A stretch of DNA of 33,875 nucleotides from Azospirillum sp. SYSU D00513 (GTDB lineage: Bacteria > Pseudomonadota > Alphaproteobacteria > Azospirillales > Azospirillaceae), in assembly GCF_017356015.1 (NCBI RefSeq), contig NZ_JAFIQV010000058.1, positions 1 through 33,875 on the forward strand, in the 5' to 3' direction. The notes under the pieces are model-generated. The model searched no databases. It was not told the origin of the DNA and saw nothing but the letters and a program-made list of their open reading frames with translations. The number at the start of each line of letters is the position of its first letter. Within the stretch, counting starts at the first letter, position 1. A program made the position numbers and the translations under genes. This document shows, piece by piece, positions 16,218 through 24,340 of this stretch.

Positions 16218-17330
16218 TCAGTACTGGATGACCGAGCGGATGCTCTTGCCCTCGTGCATCAGCTCGAAGGCGTGGTTGATCTGGTCCAGCCCCATGGTGT
16301 GGGTGATGAAGGTGTCCAGCTCGAACTCGCCCTGCATGTAGCGGTCGACATAGCCCGGCAGCTCGGAACGGCCGCGCACGCCGCCGAAGGCCGAACCGCG
16401 CCAGACGCGGCCGGTGACGAGCTGGAAGGGACGGGTGCTGATCTCCTGGCCGGCGCCGGCGACGCCGATGATGACCGACTCGCCCCAGCCCTTGTGGCAG
16501 CATTCCAGCGCCTGGCGCATGACCTGGACGTTGCCGATGCACTCGAAGGAGTAATCGACGCCGCCGTCCGTCATCTCGACGAGCACTTCCTGGATCGGGC
16601 GGTCGAAGCTGCGCGGGTTGATGCAGTCGGTGGCGCCGAGCTGCTTGGCGATCTCGAACTTCGACTCGTTGATGTCGATGCCGATGATGCGCGAGGCCTT
16701 GGCCATCACGGCGCCGATGATCGCCGACAGGCCGATGCCGCCGAGCCCGAAGATGGCGACGGTGGCGCCCGGCTCGACCTTCGCGGTGTTCAGCACGGCG
16801 CCCATGCCGGTGGTGACGCCGCAGCCCAGAAGGCAGACCTTCTCGAGCGGGGCCTCCTTGCTGATCTTGGCGAGCGCGATCTCCGGCAGCACCGTGTATT
16901 CGGAGAAGGTGGAAGTGCCCATGTAGTGGAACACGTCCTTGCCCCGGGCCTTGAAGCGGGTCGTGCCATCGGGCATCAGCCCCTTGCCCTGGGTGGCGCG
17001 GATCGCCTGGCAGAGGTTGGTCTTGCCGGACAGGCAGAACTTGCACTTGCCGCATTCCGGCGTGTAGAGCGGAATCACATGGTCGCCCGGCGCCACGGAG
17101 GTGACGCCCGGACCCACCTCCTGAACGATGCCCGCACCCTCATGGCCGAGGATGCAGGGGAAGACGCCTTCCGAATCCTGGCCGGACAGGGTGTAGGCGT
17201 CGGTGTGGCAGACGCCGGTGGCGACGATCTTGACCAGAACCTCGCCCTGTTTGGGGCCGGCGACTTCGACTTCCTCGATCTCCAGGGGACGCTTGGCTTC
17301 CCAGGCGACGGCGGCGCGCGACTTGATCAT
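16218..17330 (-). CDS. adhC: S-(hydroxymethyl)glutathione dehydrogenase / class III alcohol dehydrogenase
   Basis: A 370-residue zinc-dependent dehydrogenase that oxidises S-hydroxymethylglutathione to S-formylglutathione with NAD. Catalytic zinc ligands appear in TGVCHTDAYTLSGQD and GHEGAGIV, the four-cysteine structural zinc lobe in PECGKCKFCLSGKTNLC, and the NAD fold in GLGGIGLSAIIGAVMA. Class III features such as SRIIGIDINESKFEIAKQLG and KGWGESVIIGVAGAG are clear. ATG 17330 (MIKSRAAVAWEA) is the family start; the frame is open 12 codons further upstream. First gene of an adhC-fghA operon and divergent from a LysR gene that may regulate it. It may also act as a GSNO reductase. Confidence 0.96.
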   Translation of the reverse strand: MIKSRAAVAWEAKRPLEIEEVEVAGPKQGEVLVKIVATGVCHTDAYTLSGQDSEGVFPCILGHEGAGIVQEVGPGVTSVAPGDHVIPLYTPECGKCKFCLSGKTNLCQAIRATQGKGLMPDGTTRFKARGKDVFHYMGTSTFSEYTVLPEIALAKISKEAPLEKVCLLGCGVTTGMGAVLNTAKVEPGATVAIFGLGGIGLSAIIGAVMAKASRIIGIDINESKFEIAKQLGATDCINPRSFDRPIQEVLVEMTDGGVDYSFECIGNVQVMRQALECCHKGWGESVIIGVAGAGQEISTRPFQLVTGRVWRGSAFGGVRGRSELPGYVDRYMQGEFELDTFITHTMGLDQINHAFELMHEGKSIRSVIQY

Positions 17331-17445
17331 GGCTCTCTCTTTGAAAAGCGTTTCCTGCTGAGCCACAGTCTAATCATCCAGCGCGCGTTGATAATGGGGT
17401 CCTTTCGAAGAAGATTTGTGCCATACAGGGATAATGTGAGATGGC

Positions 17446-18348
17446 GTGGGGCTGGATCGGGTGAGCCGCTGGGAAGGGATTGACGAGTTCATGGCGGTGG
17501 CGGAGACGGGAAGCTTCTCCCGCGCCGCCGAGCGGCTGCGCATCTCCTCCTCGCAGGTGAGCCGGCAGGTGGCGCGGCTGGAGGACCGGCTGCAGGCGCG
17601 GCTGTTCTACCGCACCACCCGCCATGTCAGCCTGACCGAGGCCGGCCGCACCTTCCTGTCGCATTGCCAGAGGCTGGAGGAGGAGCGGGACGAGGCCTTC
17701 CAGGCGGTCGGCAACCTGCAGGGAGAGCCGACGGGCCTGCTGCGCATGACCTGCGCCCATTCCTATGGGGAGCAGTTCATCATGCCGCTGGTGAACGGAT
17801 TCCTGATCCGCTACCCGCAGGTCAGCGTCGAGGTGGACCTGACCAACCGCATGACCGACCTCGTGCACGAAGGCTTCGACTGCGCGATCCGGCTCGGCCG
17901 GCTGGCCGAATCAAGCCTCGTGGCGACGCGCATCGCGCCGCGCACCATGCATCTCTGCGCCGCCCCCGACTATCTGGCGCGCTACGGCACGCCGCACACC
18001 CTGTCGGAGCTGGCGCAGCACCAGTGCCTCGTCGGCACCTCGGACAGCTGGCTGTTCGACGACGGCGGGCAGGAATGGGTCTTCCGACCGCGCGGGCGCT
18101 GGCGCTGCAACAGCGGGGTCGCGGTGCTGGAGGCGGCGCTGCTGGGCTTCGGGCTGTGCCAGCTGCCGGACTATTACGTGCGCGAGCATGTGCGCGCCGG
18201 GCGTCTGGTCCCGCTGCTGGAGGCGCACCAGCCGCCCAACACCGCCGTCTGGGCCGTCTACCCGCAACGCCGCCACCGGCTGCCCAAGGTGCGGCTGCTG
18301 ATCGAGCATCTGCGCGACGGGCTGGCCCGGCGGCCGGAGTATCAATGA
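17446..18348 (+). CDS. LysR-family transcriptional regulator
   Basis: A 300-residue LysR protein with the N-terminal HTH EFMAVAETGSFSRAAERLRI and SSSQVSRQVARLEDRLQARL (about residues 14-54), the linker FYRTTRHVSLTEAGRTF, and a periplasmic-binding-protein-like effector domain (CAIRLGRLAESSLVATRIA, GFGLCQLPDYYVREHVRAGR). The start is uncertain: GTG 17446 and GTG 17461 are both in frame, and neither has a strong ribosome binding site. Divergent from adhC-fghA across 115 bases, so a role in formaldehyde-responsive control is plausible. It belongs to the large CrgA/DsdC-like group whose members often control neighbouring dehydrogenases. Confidence 0.88.
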   Translation: MGLDRVSRWEGIDEFMAVAETGSFSRAAERLRISSSQVSRQVARLEDRLQARLFYRTTRHVSLTEAGRTFLSHCQRLEEERDEAFQAVGNLQGEPTGLLRMTCAHSYGEQFIMPLVNGFLIRYPQVSVEVDLTNRMTDLVHEGFDCAIRLGRLAESSLVATRIAPRTMHLCAAPDYLARYGTPHTLSELAQHQCLVGTSDSWLFDDGGQEWVFRPRGRWRCNSGVAVLEAALLGFGLCQLPDYYVREHVRAGRLVPLLEAHQPPNTAVWAVYPQRRHRLPKVRLLIEHLRDGLARRPEYQ

Positions 18349-18436
18349 GGGTGCGCCGGCCGGGCCAGACAGGCTCCAAGGAGGCCACCAGCCTTCGCCG
18401 AGGAGAGGATCTGGTGCGCTGACACAAACATAGGAC

Positions 18437-18640
18437 TCACAGGCGCCGGCGGGCGTCATCGTTGGACCGGAGGATCGCGCGCGTTTGGCTGCGATCCTCG
18501 GTCCGGTTCTGCCAGGCCACCACCTCCTCGATCACCGCGCCCGTCACCGTCGAGATCAGGTCCTGGAACTTGGTGAGCGCCTTCGCGGCCTTGAAGTCGG
18601 CTGTCCGCTTGTCCGCACGGCTCCGCATCGGCATCCGCAT
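18437..18640 (-). CDS. Possible small hypothetical protein or gene fragment
   Basis: A 67-codon frame from ATG 18640 reads protein-like sequence KAAKALTKFQDLISTVTGAV then EEVVAWQNRTEDRSQTRAIL, mixed hydrophobic and charged as in a helical bundle. It has no clear ribosome binding site and ends shortly after the LysR gene on the other strand. It sits next to repeat sequences that look like a mobile-element end, so it may be the remnant of a passenger gene. Family not recognised. Confidence 0.25.
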   Translation of the reverse strand: MRMPMRSRADKRTADFKAAKALTKFQDLISTVTGAVIEEVVAWQNRTEDRSQTRAILRSNDDARRRL

Positions 18641-18825
18641 CCTCCGCGCGGATCATCATGTGTTATGCAACGCATAATGGCCGAGCCTGTTCTCGTGAAT
18701 GACACGCTCCTGACCGAGATGGTGTTGCAGTCCGGTATCATCTCCTCGCATCGCTGCATGCGGATCTCCTGTAGCACCCCCCTGTCCGCCCGATCCCTGT
18801 CCCCTTCGTTGGGCAGAGCCTAAGC

Positions 18826-18863
18826 CCGGACAGATCACTTGCTACAAACTCCGGACAGATCAC
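18826..18863. repeat. Direct repeat resembling an insertion-sequence end
   Basis: CCGGACAGATCAC occurs at 18826-18838 and 18851-18863, each followed by a variable base and TG, giving 16-base units with one mismatch 25 bases apart. Multiple short direct repeats of this kind form the termini of IS21-like and related elements. No transposase is present, so this is probably a solo end or relic. Confidence 0.55.
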
Positions 18864-18891
18864 CTGTCAGCGACATGGCGACGTGCATCAC

Positions 18892-18934
18892 TTGACGTGG
18901 AACGGCTGGCGCCTCAAAGTAGTGATGTCACTAC
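18892..18934 (+). promoter_or_regulatory. Promoter region with perfect palindrome, probable Phd/VapC operator
   Basis: GTAGTGA-TG-TCACTAC is a perfect 7-2-7 inverted repeat at 18919-18934, 13 bases before the antitoxin ATG. TTGACG (18892-18897) could be the -35 of a promoter whose -10 overlaps the palindrome's left side. This fits the family rule that the antitoxin represses its own operon. Confidence 0.7.
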
Positions 18935-18947
18935 ATAGGAAGGGCGC

Positions 18948-19193
18948 ATGCCGCGAACCGTATCTGCCGCCGATGCCAACCGGCAGTTTTCTGAGATCCT
19001 GGGGCAGGCTGCCGGCGGAGAGACCGTGATCATCACGAAACGCGGCCAGCCGGTGGCGCAGCTTGCGCCCTATGACCAAGCCGCTGAGAAATCCGGTCGC
19101 GGCCCGGCTTGGAGCCGGCTGTTCCGGACGCTGGAGGATGGGGTGGATCTGGGCGGCGAGCGGTTCAACCGCGACGCTCTGTATGACCGGTGA
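18948..19193 (+). CDS. Phd/YefM-type antitoxin
   Basis: An 81-residue antitoxin. The N-terminal Phd fold reads TVSAADANRQFSEILGQAAG and GETVIITKRGQPVAQLAPYD (residues 4-44), which dimerises and binds DNA. The C-terminal tail (WSRLFRTLEDGVDLGGERFN) is the toxin-binding part. AGGAAGGG lies just before the ATG. The stop codon overlaps the toxin GTG by GTGA, so translation is coupled. Confidence 0.92.
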   Translation: MPRTVSAADANRQFSEILGQAAGGETVIITKRGQPVAQLAPYDQAAEKSGRGPAWSRLFRTLEDGVDLGGERFNRDALYDR

Positions 19194-19651
19194 GCGGCAT
19201 GCGATTCACGCTCGACACGAATGTCCTGGTTTACGCGGTCGATCGATCGGCCGGGGACCGTCACCGGCAGGCCGTTGCCTTGGCCCGCCGTCTCCCCGGC
19301 CGGGATTGCGTTCTGACCCTCCAGTCTCTTGCGGAACTCTTCCGCACCCTTACCGGCGCCAAGCATGGAGTTCCTCCGGCCCGAGCGGTGGACATCGTCC
19401 AGCAGTGGCGCGACACGCTGCCCGTGGTCGCAGCCGACGATGCCTGCCTGACCGATGCGATGGACGCGGTCGCTCATCATAACTGGTCCTTCTGGGACGC
19501 CATGATCTGGGCGACCGCCAAGCGCCACGGCTGCCGGCTCCTGCTGTCGGAGGATGGTCAAGCGGGCCGGACGCTGGGCGGGGTGACCATCGTGAATCCG
19601 TTTGCCGTAAACCCACCGGCGCTTCTCGACGAAGCGCTCGGGTCGATCTGA
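19190..19651 (+). CDS. vapC: PIN-domain ribonuclease toxin, VapC-like
   Basis: A 153-residue PIN-domain toxin. Acidic active-site residues are visible in FTLDTNVLVYAVD (start), SLAELFRTLT, and SFWDAMIWATAKRHGCRLLL near the C terminus, with LLSEDGQ following. VapC enzymes cleave tRNA or rRNA with magnesium. The GTG at 19190 overlaps the antitoxin stop; ATG 19199 three codons later is an equal candidate, with GGTGAG before it. The active-site residues look intact, so the module appears functional, unlike higBA in the same window. Confidence 0.92.
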   Translation: MSGMRFTLDTNVLVYAVDRSAGDRHRQAVALARRLPGRDCVLTLQSLAELFRTLTGAKHGVPPARAVDIVQQWRDTLPVVAADDACLTDAMDAVAHHNWSFWDAMIWATAKRHGCRLLLSEDGQAGRTLGGVTIVNPFAVNPPALLDEALGSI

Positions 19652-19993
19652 ACGGGCCGAGGTCCCGTTCTCCGGCCCGGACCCTGGCGACATCACGACG
19701 TGCGGATTGCCTTCGAGCCCAGCCCGCGTTAGCACTCACTGCATCAAGGGCCGAACTGCGCCCGCACGGCATTCCCAAACAAATCACTTTCAACGAACGC
19801 ACCAGGCACGGTGCGCGGCAGCGCCTGCGCCCAATCCGCCGCCGCAACCGGCGCAGCCATTGTGCACCCACTGCACAATGGCCGTGTACGTGCGATCCGG
19901 CGCAAGTGCCTGCAAAGCTTACGAATTCGGCGAAACGGCCCGTTGTGCAGAAAGTGTTCTCAGCACAACACCCCACAATGGACCGGCCGCCCG
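19652..19993. repeat. Gene-free gap with clustered TTGTGC/GCACAA inverted repeats
   Basis: No convincing gene lies in this 342-base convergent gap. A perfect 11-5-11 inverted repeat, GCCATTGTGCA-CCCAC-TGCACAATGGC, is at 19856-19882. A second, GTTGTGC-(14)-GCACAAC, is at 19942-19969, and a further CCACAATGG at 19973-19981. The shared core is (A/G)TTGTG. The hairpins have no T tracts, so they look more like protein-binding or recombination sites than terminators. Confidence 0.6.
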
Positions 19994-21307
19994 CTACGTC
20001 CTGACCGCCCTCGGGAACAGCGCGAAGGCTGCGACCGCCGCCAGGGCCGCGGCCAGCCAGACGGCCGTCCAGCCGCCCAGATCCAGGATGTGCGGGATCG
20101 CGAGCGGGGCCAGGAAGTAGGCGCCGAAGGCGAAGCTGTTACCCAGGCCCAGCGCCGTGCCGGTGTGGCGCAGGCCGGCGATGGTGGCGAGTTCGGTGAA
20201 GGCGATGCCGTGCCAGCTCGACGCCACGATGCCTCCGGCGACCAGCGCGGCGACGATGGCCGCCGTCAGGCCGGGGCCGGGTGATGCCGGGGCGGAGTCC
20301 GGCAGGACCAGCAGGGCGAGCGCGCCATAGATGGCGGCGGTCAGCAGGGCGCAGGCCTTCAGGAAGGGGCGGCGGTTGCGGTGGCGGTCGGTGTGGCGGC
20401 CGCTCCACAGCCGCGCGAGGGCGGCGCCGACCTGCACCGCGACGATGGCGGCGCTTATCGCGGTGGTGCCGAGCCGGCCGAGGTCGTTCAGGAAGACGGC
20501 GGCGAAGGTCACCACGGCGACCTGGGGCAGGCAGAGCGCGCCGAGCCCCAGCACCATCAGCCAGACCTGCCCGTCGCGCAGCGGTCCGCGCTCCGGACCG
20601 GGACCGGTGGCGGGGCGCGCGCCGGCCTCCGTCCCGTCCTCCGCAGCGGCCGGCGGCTCGTGCAGCCACAGCCAGACGAAGGCCGTCGTCACAAGGCAGA
20701 GTGCGGCCAGCGTCCCGTAGACGCCACGGAAGCCCGCATGCTCGGCGATGGCGGGCAGGGCCAGCGCGCCGGCGGCACCCCCGGCGGGCAGGGCCATCTG
20801 CCGGATGCTCATGGCGAAGCCCCGGTCGCCCTCGCGGAACCAGGCCATGACCGCCCGCCCGCTCGACCCGTTGAGGCTGCCGCCGATCAGCCCGACCAGC
20901 AGGAAGGCGAAACCCAGCATCAGGGCCGACGGCGGCGTGCCGGCGGCATCGGGCGACAGGAACAGCGCCATCAGCGCCAGCACCGTCCCGGTCAGGCCGA
21001 GCCCGGCGAGCATCACCCGGCGATCGCCCCAGCGGTCGGTGACCAGCCCCCAGGGCAGTTCGCTCACCGCGACGCCCAGCCCCATGGCCCCGATCGCCAG
21101 CCCCAGCTCGGTCGTCTCCAGCCGGTAATCGGACCGCAGGAAGACGGCCGTCGCGGGTAGCCCGGTCAGGGCCGCGGCGAAGCTGGCGTTGGCGGCGACG
21201 CCCAGCCCCAGGATCTTCCAACGGTGCGACGGGGCATCAATGGACGGGCGGGGATGGCCGCCGCTCGCCGGAGCCGGCGCGGCGGAAACGGATTGTGCGT
21301 GCGTCAT
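19994..21307 (-). CDS. MFS transporter
   Basis: A 437-residue major facilitator with about 12 hydrophobic helices. A hydrophilic N terminus of some 28 residues precedes helix 1 (ILGLGVAANASFAAALTGLP). Motif A-like sequence is WGLVTDRWGDRRVMLAGLGL, and another conserved loop is GRAVMAWFREGDRGFAMSIR, typical of the CynX/anion-symporter-like group. The central loop is long and rich in Ala, Glu and Gly (about residues 222-245). The substrate is unknown. Divergent from the LysR gene at 21418, the likely regulator, across 110 bases. Confidence 0.9.
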   Translation of the reverse strand: MTHAQSVSAAPAPASGGHPRPSIDAPSHRWKILGLGVAANASFAAALTGLPATAVFLRSDYRLETTELGLAIGAMGLGVAVSELPWGLVTDRWGDRRVMLAGLGLTGTVLALMALFLSPDAAGTPPSALMLGFAFLLVGLIGGSLNGSSGRAVMAWFREGDRGFAMSIRQMALPAGGAAGALALPAIAEHAGFRGVYGTLAALCLVTTAFVWLWLHEPPAAAEDGTEAGARPATGPGPERGPLRDGQVWLMVLGLGALCLPQVAVVTFAAVFLNDLGRLGTTAISAAIVAVQVGAALARLWSGRHTDRHRNRRPFLKACALLTAAIYGALALLVLPDSAPASPGPGLTAAIVAALVAGGIVASSWHGIAFTELATIAGLRHTGTALGLGNSFAFGAYFLAPLAIPHILDLGGWTAVWLAAALAAVAAFALFPRAVRT

Positions 21308-21417
21308 GTCGGATGGCCTCGGTGGCTTTTGTCCTTGCTCCCTCCTCTATACGGCGCGATGATCGTCCGGATAATCGGGAAATACGGGATCTTCGGTCCC
21401 AAAAAACAGGATGATTG

Positions 21418-22299
21418 ATGGTGGGCAGGATCACCTTCGATCTCGACGTTCTGCGCAGCTTCGTCACGGGCGTGGAGCTTGGCGGCTTCGCCAGGGCGGC
21501 GGACCGGCTGGGACGCTCCACCTCCGCCGTCAGCGCGCAGATCCGGAAGCTGGAGGAGCAGGCGGGCACGCCGATCTTCCGCAAGGCCGGGCGCGGCCTC
21601 GCCCTGACCGAGGCGGGGGAGACGATGCTCGCCTACGCCCGCCGGCTGCTCGACCTCAACGACGAGGCCGCCACGGCCCTGCGCGGCATGGCCGCCGAAG
21701 GCTGGCTGCGCGTCGGCGTGCAGGAGGATTTCGGGGAGTCGCTCCTGCCGGCCGCACTCGGCCGCTTCGCGCGCGCCCATCCCCGCGTCCGGATCGAGGC
21801 GCGGGTGGGCCGCAACGCCGACCTTCTGGAACGGGTGGCGGCGGGCCAGCTCGACTTCGCGCTCGCCTGGGACGATGGCACCCCGGCCCCGCACAAGACC
21901 GAGGTCGCGACCCTCCCGGTCCGCTGGATCGGCCCGCGCGACGGCGCCGCCCTCCCATGCGCCGAAGGCGATCCCCTGCCGCTGGTGGCCTACGACGACG
22001 GCTGCTGGTTCCGGGGCGTCGGCACGGCGGCGCTGGACCGCGCCGGCCGGTCCTGGCGCGTGGCCCTGACCAGCGCCAGCCTGTCCGGCCTGTGGGCCGG
22101 GGTGGGGGCGGGGCTCGGCCTCGCCGTCCGCACCCCCGCCGGGCTCGGCCCCGGCCTCCGCCCGCTGGAGGAGGGGGAGGGCGGCCTGCCCCCGCTGCCC
22201 TCCATCGCACTCGCGATCCACCGCAAGGAGGCGGAACTCGATCCCGCCGCCGAGCGGCTGATCGCCATCGTCACGGACGGGGTGCGGGACCTGCTGTGA
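21418..22299 (+). CDS. LysR-family transcriptional regulator
   Basis: A 293-residue LysR protein: HTH at DVLRSFVTGVELGGFARAAD and RLGRSTSAVSAQIRKLEEQA (about residues 9-49), then the linker FRKAGRGLALTEAGETMLAY. The effector domain has AAEGWLRVGVQEDFGESLLP and a C-terminal LAIHRKEAELDPAAERLIA. ATG 21418 follows AGGA by six bases; a TTG one codon earlier is also in frame. It is divergent from the MFS transporter and probably regulates it. The 283 bases after its stop, up to pgm, hold no recognisable gene. Confidence 0.9.
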   Translation: MVGRITFDLDVLRSFVTGVELGGFARAADRLGRSTSAVSAQIRKLEEQAGTPIFRKAGRGLALTEAGETMLAYARRLLDLNDEAATALRGMAAEGWLRVGVQEDFGESLLPAALGRFARAHPRVRIEARVGRNADLLERVAAGQLDFALAWDDGTPAPHKTEVATLPVRWIGPRDGAALPCAEGDPLPLVAYDDGCWFRGVGTAALDRAGRSWRVALTSASLSGLWAGVGAGLGLAVRTPAGLGPGLRPLEEGEGGLPPLPSIALAIHRKEAELDPAAERLIAIVTDGVRDLL

Positions 22300-22582
22300 C
22301 GGCCGCCAGGCCGGGGTTGCGCCACGGCTTGCGGCCTATCCCGAAGGCCGGATCGGCCCTCCCGCCGAGCCGTCTCCTGCCCATTGGGTAGGATGAAAAC
22401 GGCCCGCGATGCGTTTATCCCATCGGAGAGGTTACGGACCCCGCGCCCGGCCGCTCCGGGCCGGAAAGCCAGCAGGACAAACTCCGAAAAAGCGGTCACT
22501 CTAGGGGCGATCCAAAGCAGGGCCGACCCAAGGCCGCCGCCGCATGCGTCCCATGGCGGACACGATCAGGAAAGGACAAGCC

Positions 22583-24223
22583 GTGCAATCCGTGCATCCC
22601 GTCACTTGCCCGACCACCCCCTTCGACGGGCAGCGCCCCGGCACATCCGGCCTGCGCAAGGCCGTGAAGACCTTCGAGCAGCCCCGCTATCTGGAGAATT
22701 TCGTCCAGTCCATCTTCGACAGCCTGGACGGGCTGGCCGGGGCCACGCTGGTGGTCGGCGGCGACGGGCGTTATCACAACCGCACCGCGGTGCAGACCAT
22801 CCTGCGCATGGCCGCCGCCAACGGCGTCGCCCGCGCGGTGGTCGGGCGCGGCGGCATCCTCTCCACCCCCGCCGCCTCCTGCGTGATCCGCAAGCGCAAG
22901 GCCTATGGCGGCATCATCCTGTCGGCCAGCCACAACCCTGGCGGCCCCGACGGCGACTTCGGCATCAAGTTCAACGCCGCCAACGGCGGCCCCGCGCCGG
23001 AGGCCCTGACGGAGCCCTTCTTCAAGCGCTCCAAGGAGATCACCGCCTACAGGACGCTGGAGACCCCTGACCTCGACCTCGACCGGCTGGGCGAGACCGG
23101 TCTCGGCGCCATGGCGGTGGAGGTCATCGACCCCGTCGCCGACTATGCCGAGATGATGGAGGGGCTGTTCGACATGGGGGCCATCCGCGCCCTCTTCGGC
23201 TCCGGCTTCCGCATGGTCTTCGACGCCATGCACGCTGTCACGGGACCTTACGCGGTGGAGATCCTGGAACGCCGGCTGGGCGCCCCGGCGGGCACCGCCA
23301 TCAACGCCGTCCCGCTGGAGGATTTCGGCGGCCACCACCCCGACCCCAACCTCGCCCACGCCGCCGAGCTGGTGGCGGCCCTGTCCGGCCCGGACGCGCC
23401 GGACTTCGGCGCCGCGTCCGACGGCGACGGCGACCGCAACATGATCCTGGGGCGCGACGTCTTCGTCTCGCCCAGCGACAGCCTCGCGGTGATCGCCGCC
23501 AACGCCCACCATGTGCCGGTCTTCTCCGGCGGGCTGAAGGGTGTGGCGCGTTCCATGCCGACCAGCCGCGCGGTGGACCGGGTGGCCGAGAAGCTGGGCA
23601 TCGCCTGCTACGAGACGCCGACCGGCTGGAAGTTCTTCGGCACGCTGCTCGACGCCGGCCGCATCAATCTCTGCGGCGAGGAGAGCTTCGGCACCGGCTC
23701 CGACCATGTCCGGGAGAAGGACGGGCTCTGGGCCGTGGTGATGTGGCTGAACATCCTGGCGGCCCGGCGCCTGTCGGTCGCGGAGCTGATGGCCGAGCAT
23801 TGGGGCACCTACGGCCGCACCTATTACGGCCGCCACGATTACGAGGGCATCGAGCAGCAGGCCGCCGACCGGCTGATCGAGGAGTTGCGCGGGCGCCTGC
23901 CGTCGCTGGCCGGCACGGAACTCGGCGGCCGGCGCGTGGCGTCCGCGGACGAGTTCTCCTACAGCGACCCGGTGGACGGCAGCCGTTCCGACCGGCAGGG
24001 CCTGCGCGTCTCCTTCGAGGACGGTTCGCGCATCGTCTACCGCCTGTCCGGCACCGGCACGTCGGGCGCCACGCTGCGCGTCTATTTCGAGCGGTACGAG
24101 CCGGTCGGTGGCGAGCATGGGCTGGAGACGATGGCCGCCTTGAAGGGCCTGTCCGACCTCGCCGCCGAGCTGGCGGGCATCGAACGCCACACCGGCCGCA
24201 CCAAGCCCGACGTCGCCACCTGA
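22583..24223 (+). CDS. pgm: Phosphoglucomutase (alpha-D-glucose)
   Basis: A 546-residue phosphohexomutase interconverting glucose 1-phosphate and glucose 6-phosphate. Key sites: the substrate-entry motif PGTSGLRKAV near the N terminus, the phosphoserine loop SASHNPGG (near residue 117), the magnesium loop SDGDGDRNM (near 287), the sugar loop GEESFGTGSDH (near 366), and the phosphate-binding region RLSGTGTSGATLR near the C terminus. GTG 22583 is preferred because AGGAAAGGA lies six bases upstream and gives the usual length; upstream ATGs at 22544 and 22553 are in frame. It is on the same strand as glgX further on, pointing to glycogen and sugar-nucleotide metabolism. Confidence 0.95.
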   Translation: MQSVHPVTCPTTPFDGQRPGTSGLRKAVKTFEQPRYLENFVQSIFDSLDGLAGATLVVGGDGRYHNRTAVQTILRMAAANGVARAVVGRGGILSTPAASCVIRKRKAYGGIILSASHNPGGPDGDFGIKFNAANGGPAPEALTEPFFKRSKEITAYRTLETPDLDLDRLGETGLGAMAVEVIDPVADYAEMMEGLFDMGAIRALFGSGFRMVFDAMHAVTGPYAVEILERRLGAPAGTAINAVPLEDFGGHHPDPNLAHAAELVAALSGPDAPDFGAASDGDGDRNMILGRDVFVSPSDSLAVIAANAHHVPVFSGGLKGVARSMPTSRAVDRVAEKLGIACYETPTGWKFFGTLLDAGRINLCGEESFGTGSDHVREKDGLWAVVMWLNILAARRLSVAELMAEHWGTYGRTYYGRHDYEGIEQQAADRLIEELRGRLPSLAGTELGGRRVASADEFSYSDPVDGSRSDRQGLRVSFEDGSRIVYRLSGTGTSGATLRVYFERYEPVGGEHGLETMAALKGLSDLAAELAGIERHTGRTKPDVAT

Positions 24224-24340
24224 GCCCGGGCCGAAGGGCGGGCCGGAGCGCCGGGAAAGCGCACGGGAACGGGGCGGCGGAGCAAAACAGCCCGCTGCCC
24301 TGTTACTCCTGCTCTTTCTCTGACGTATCGGGCGGGGCAC

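Noticed and set aside
19707..20120. 137-codon plus-strand frame in the gap after vapC
   Set aside because: It runs through the palindromes and into the antisense of the MFS gene, with no ribosome binding site or family character.
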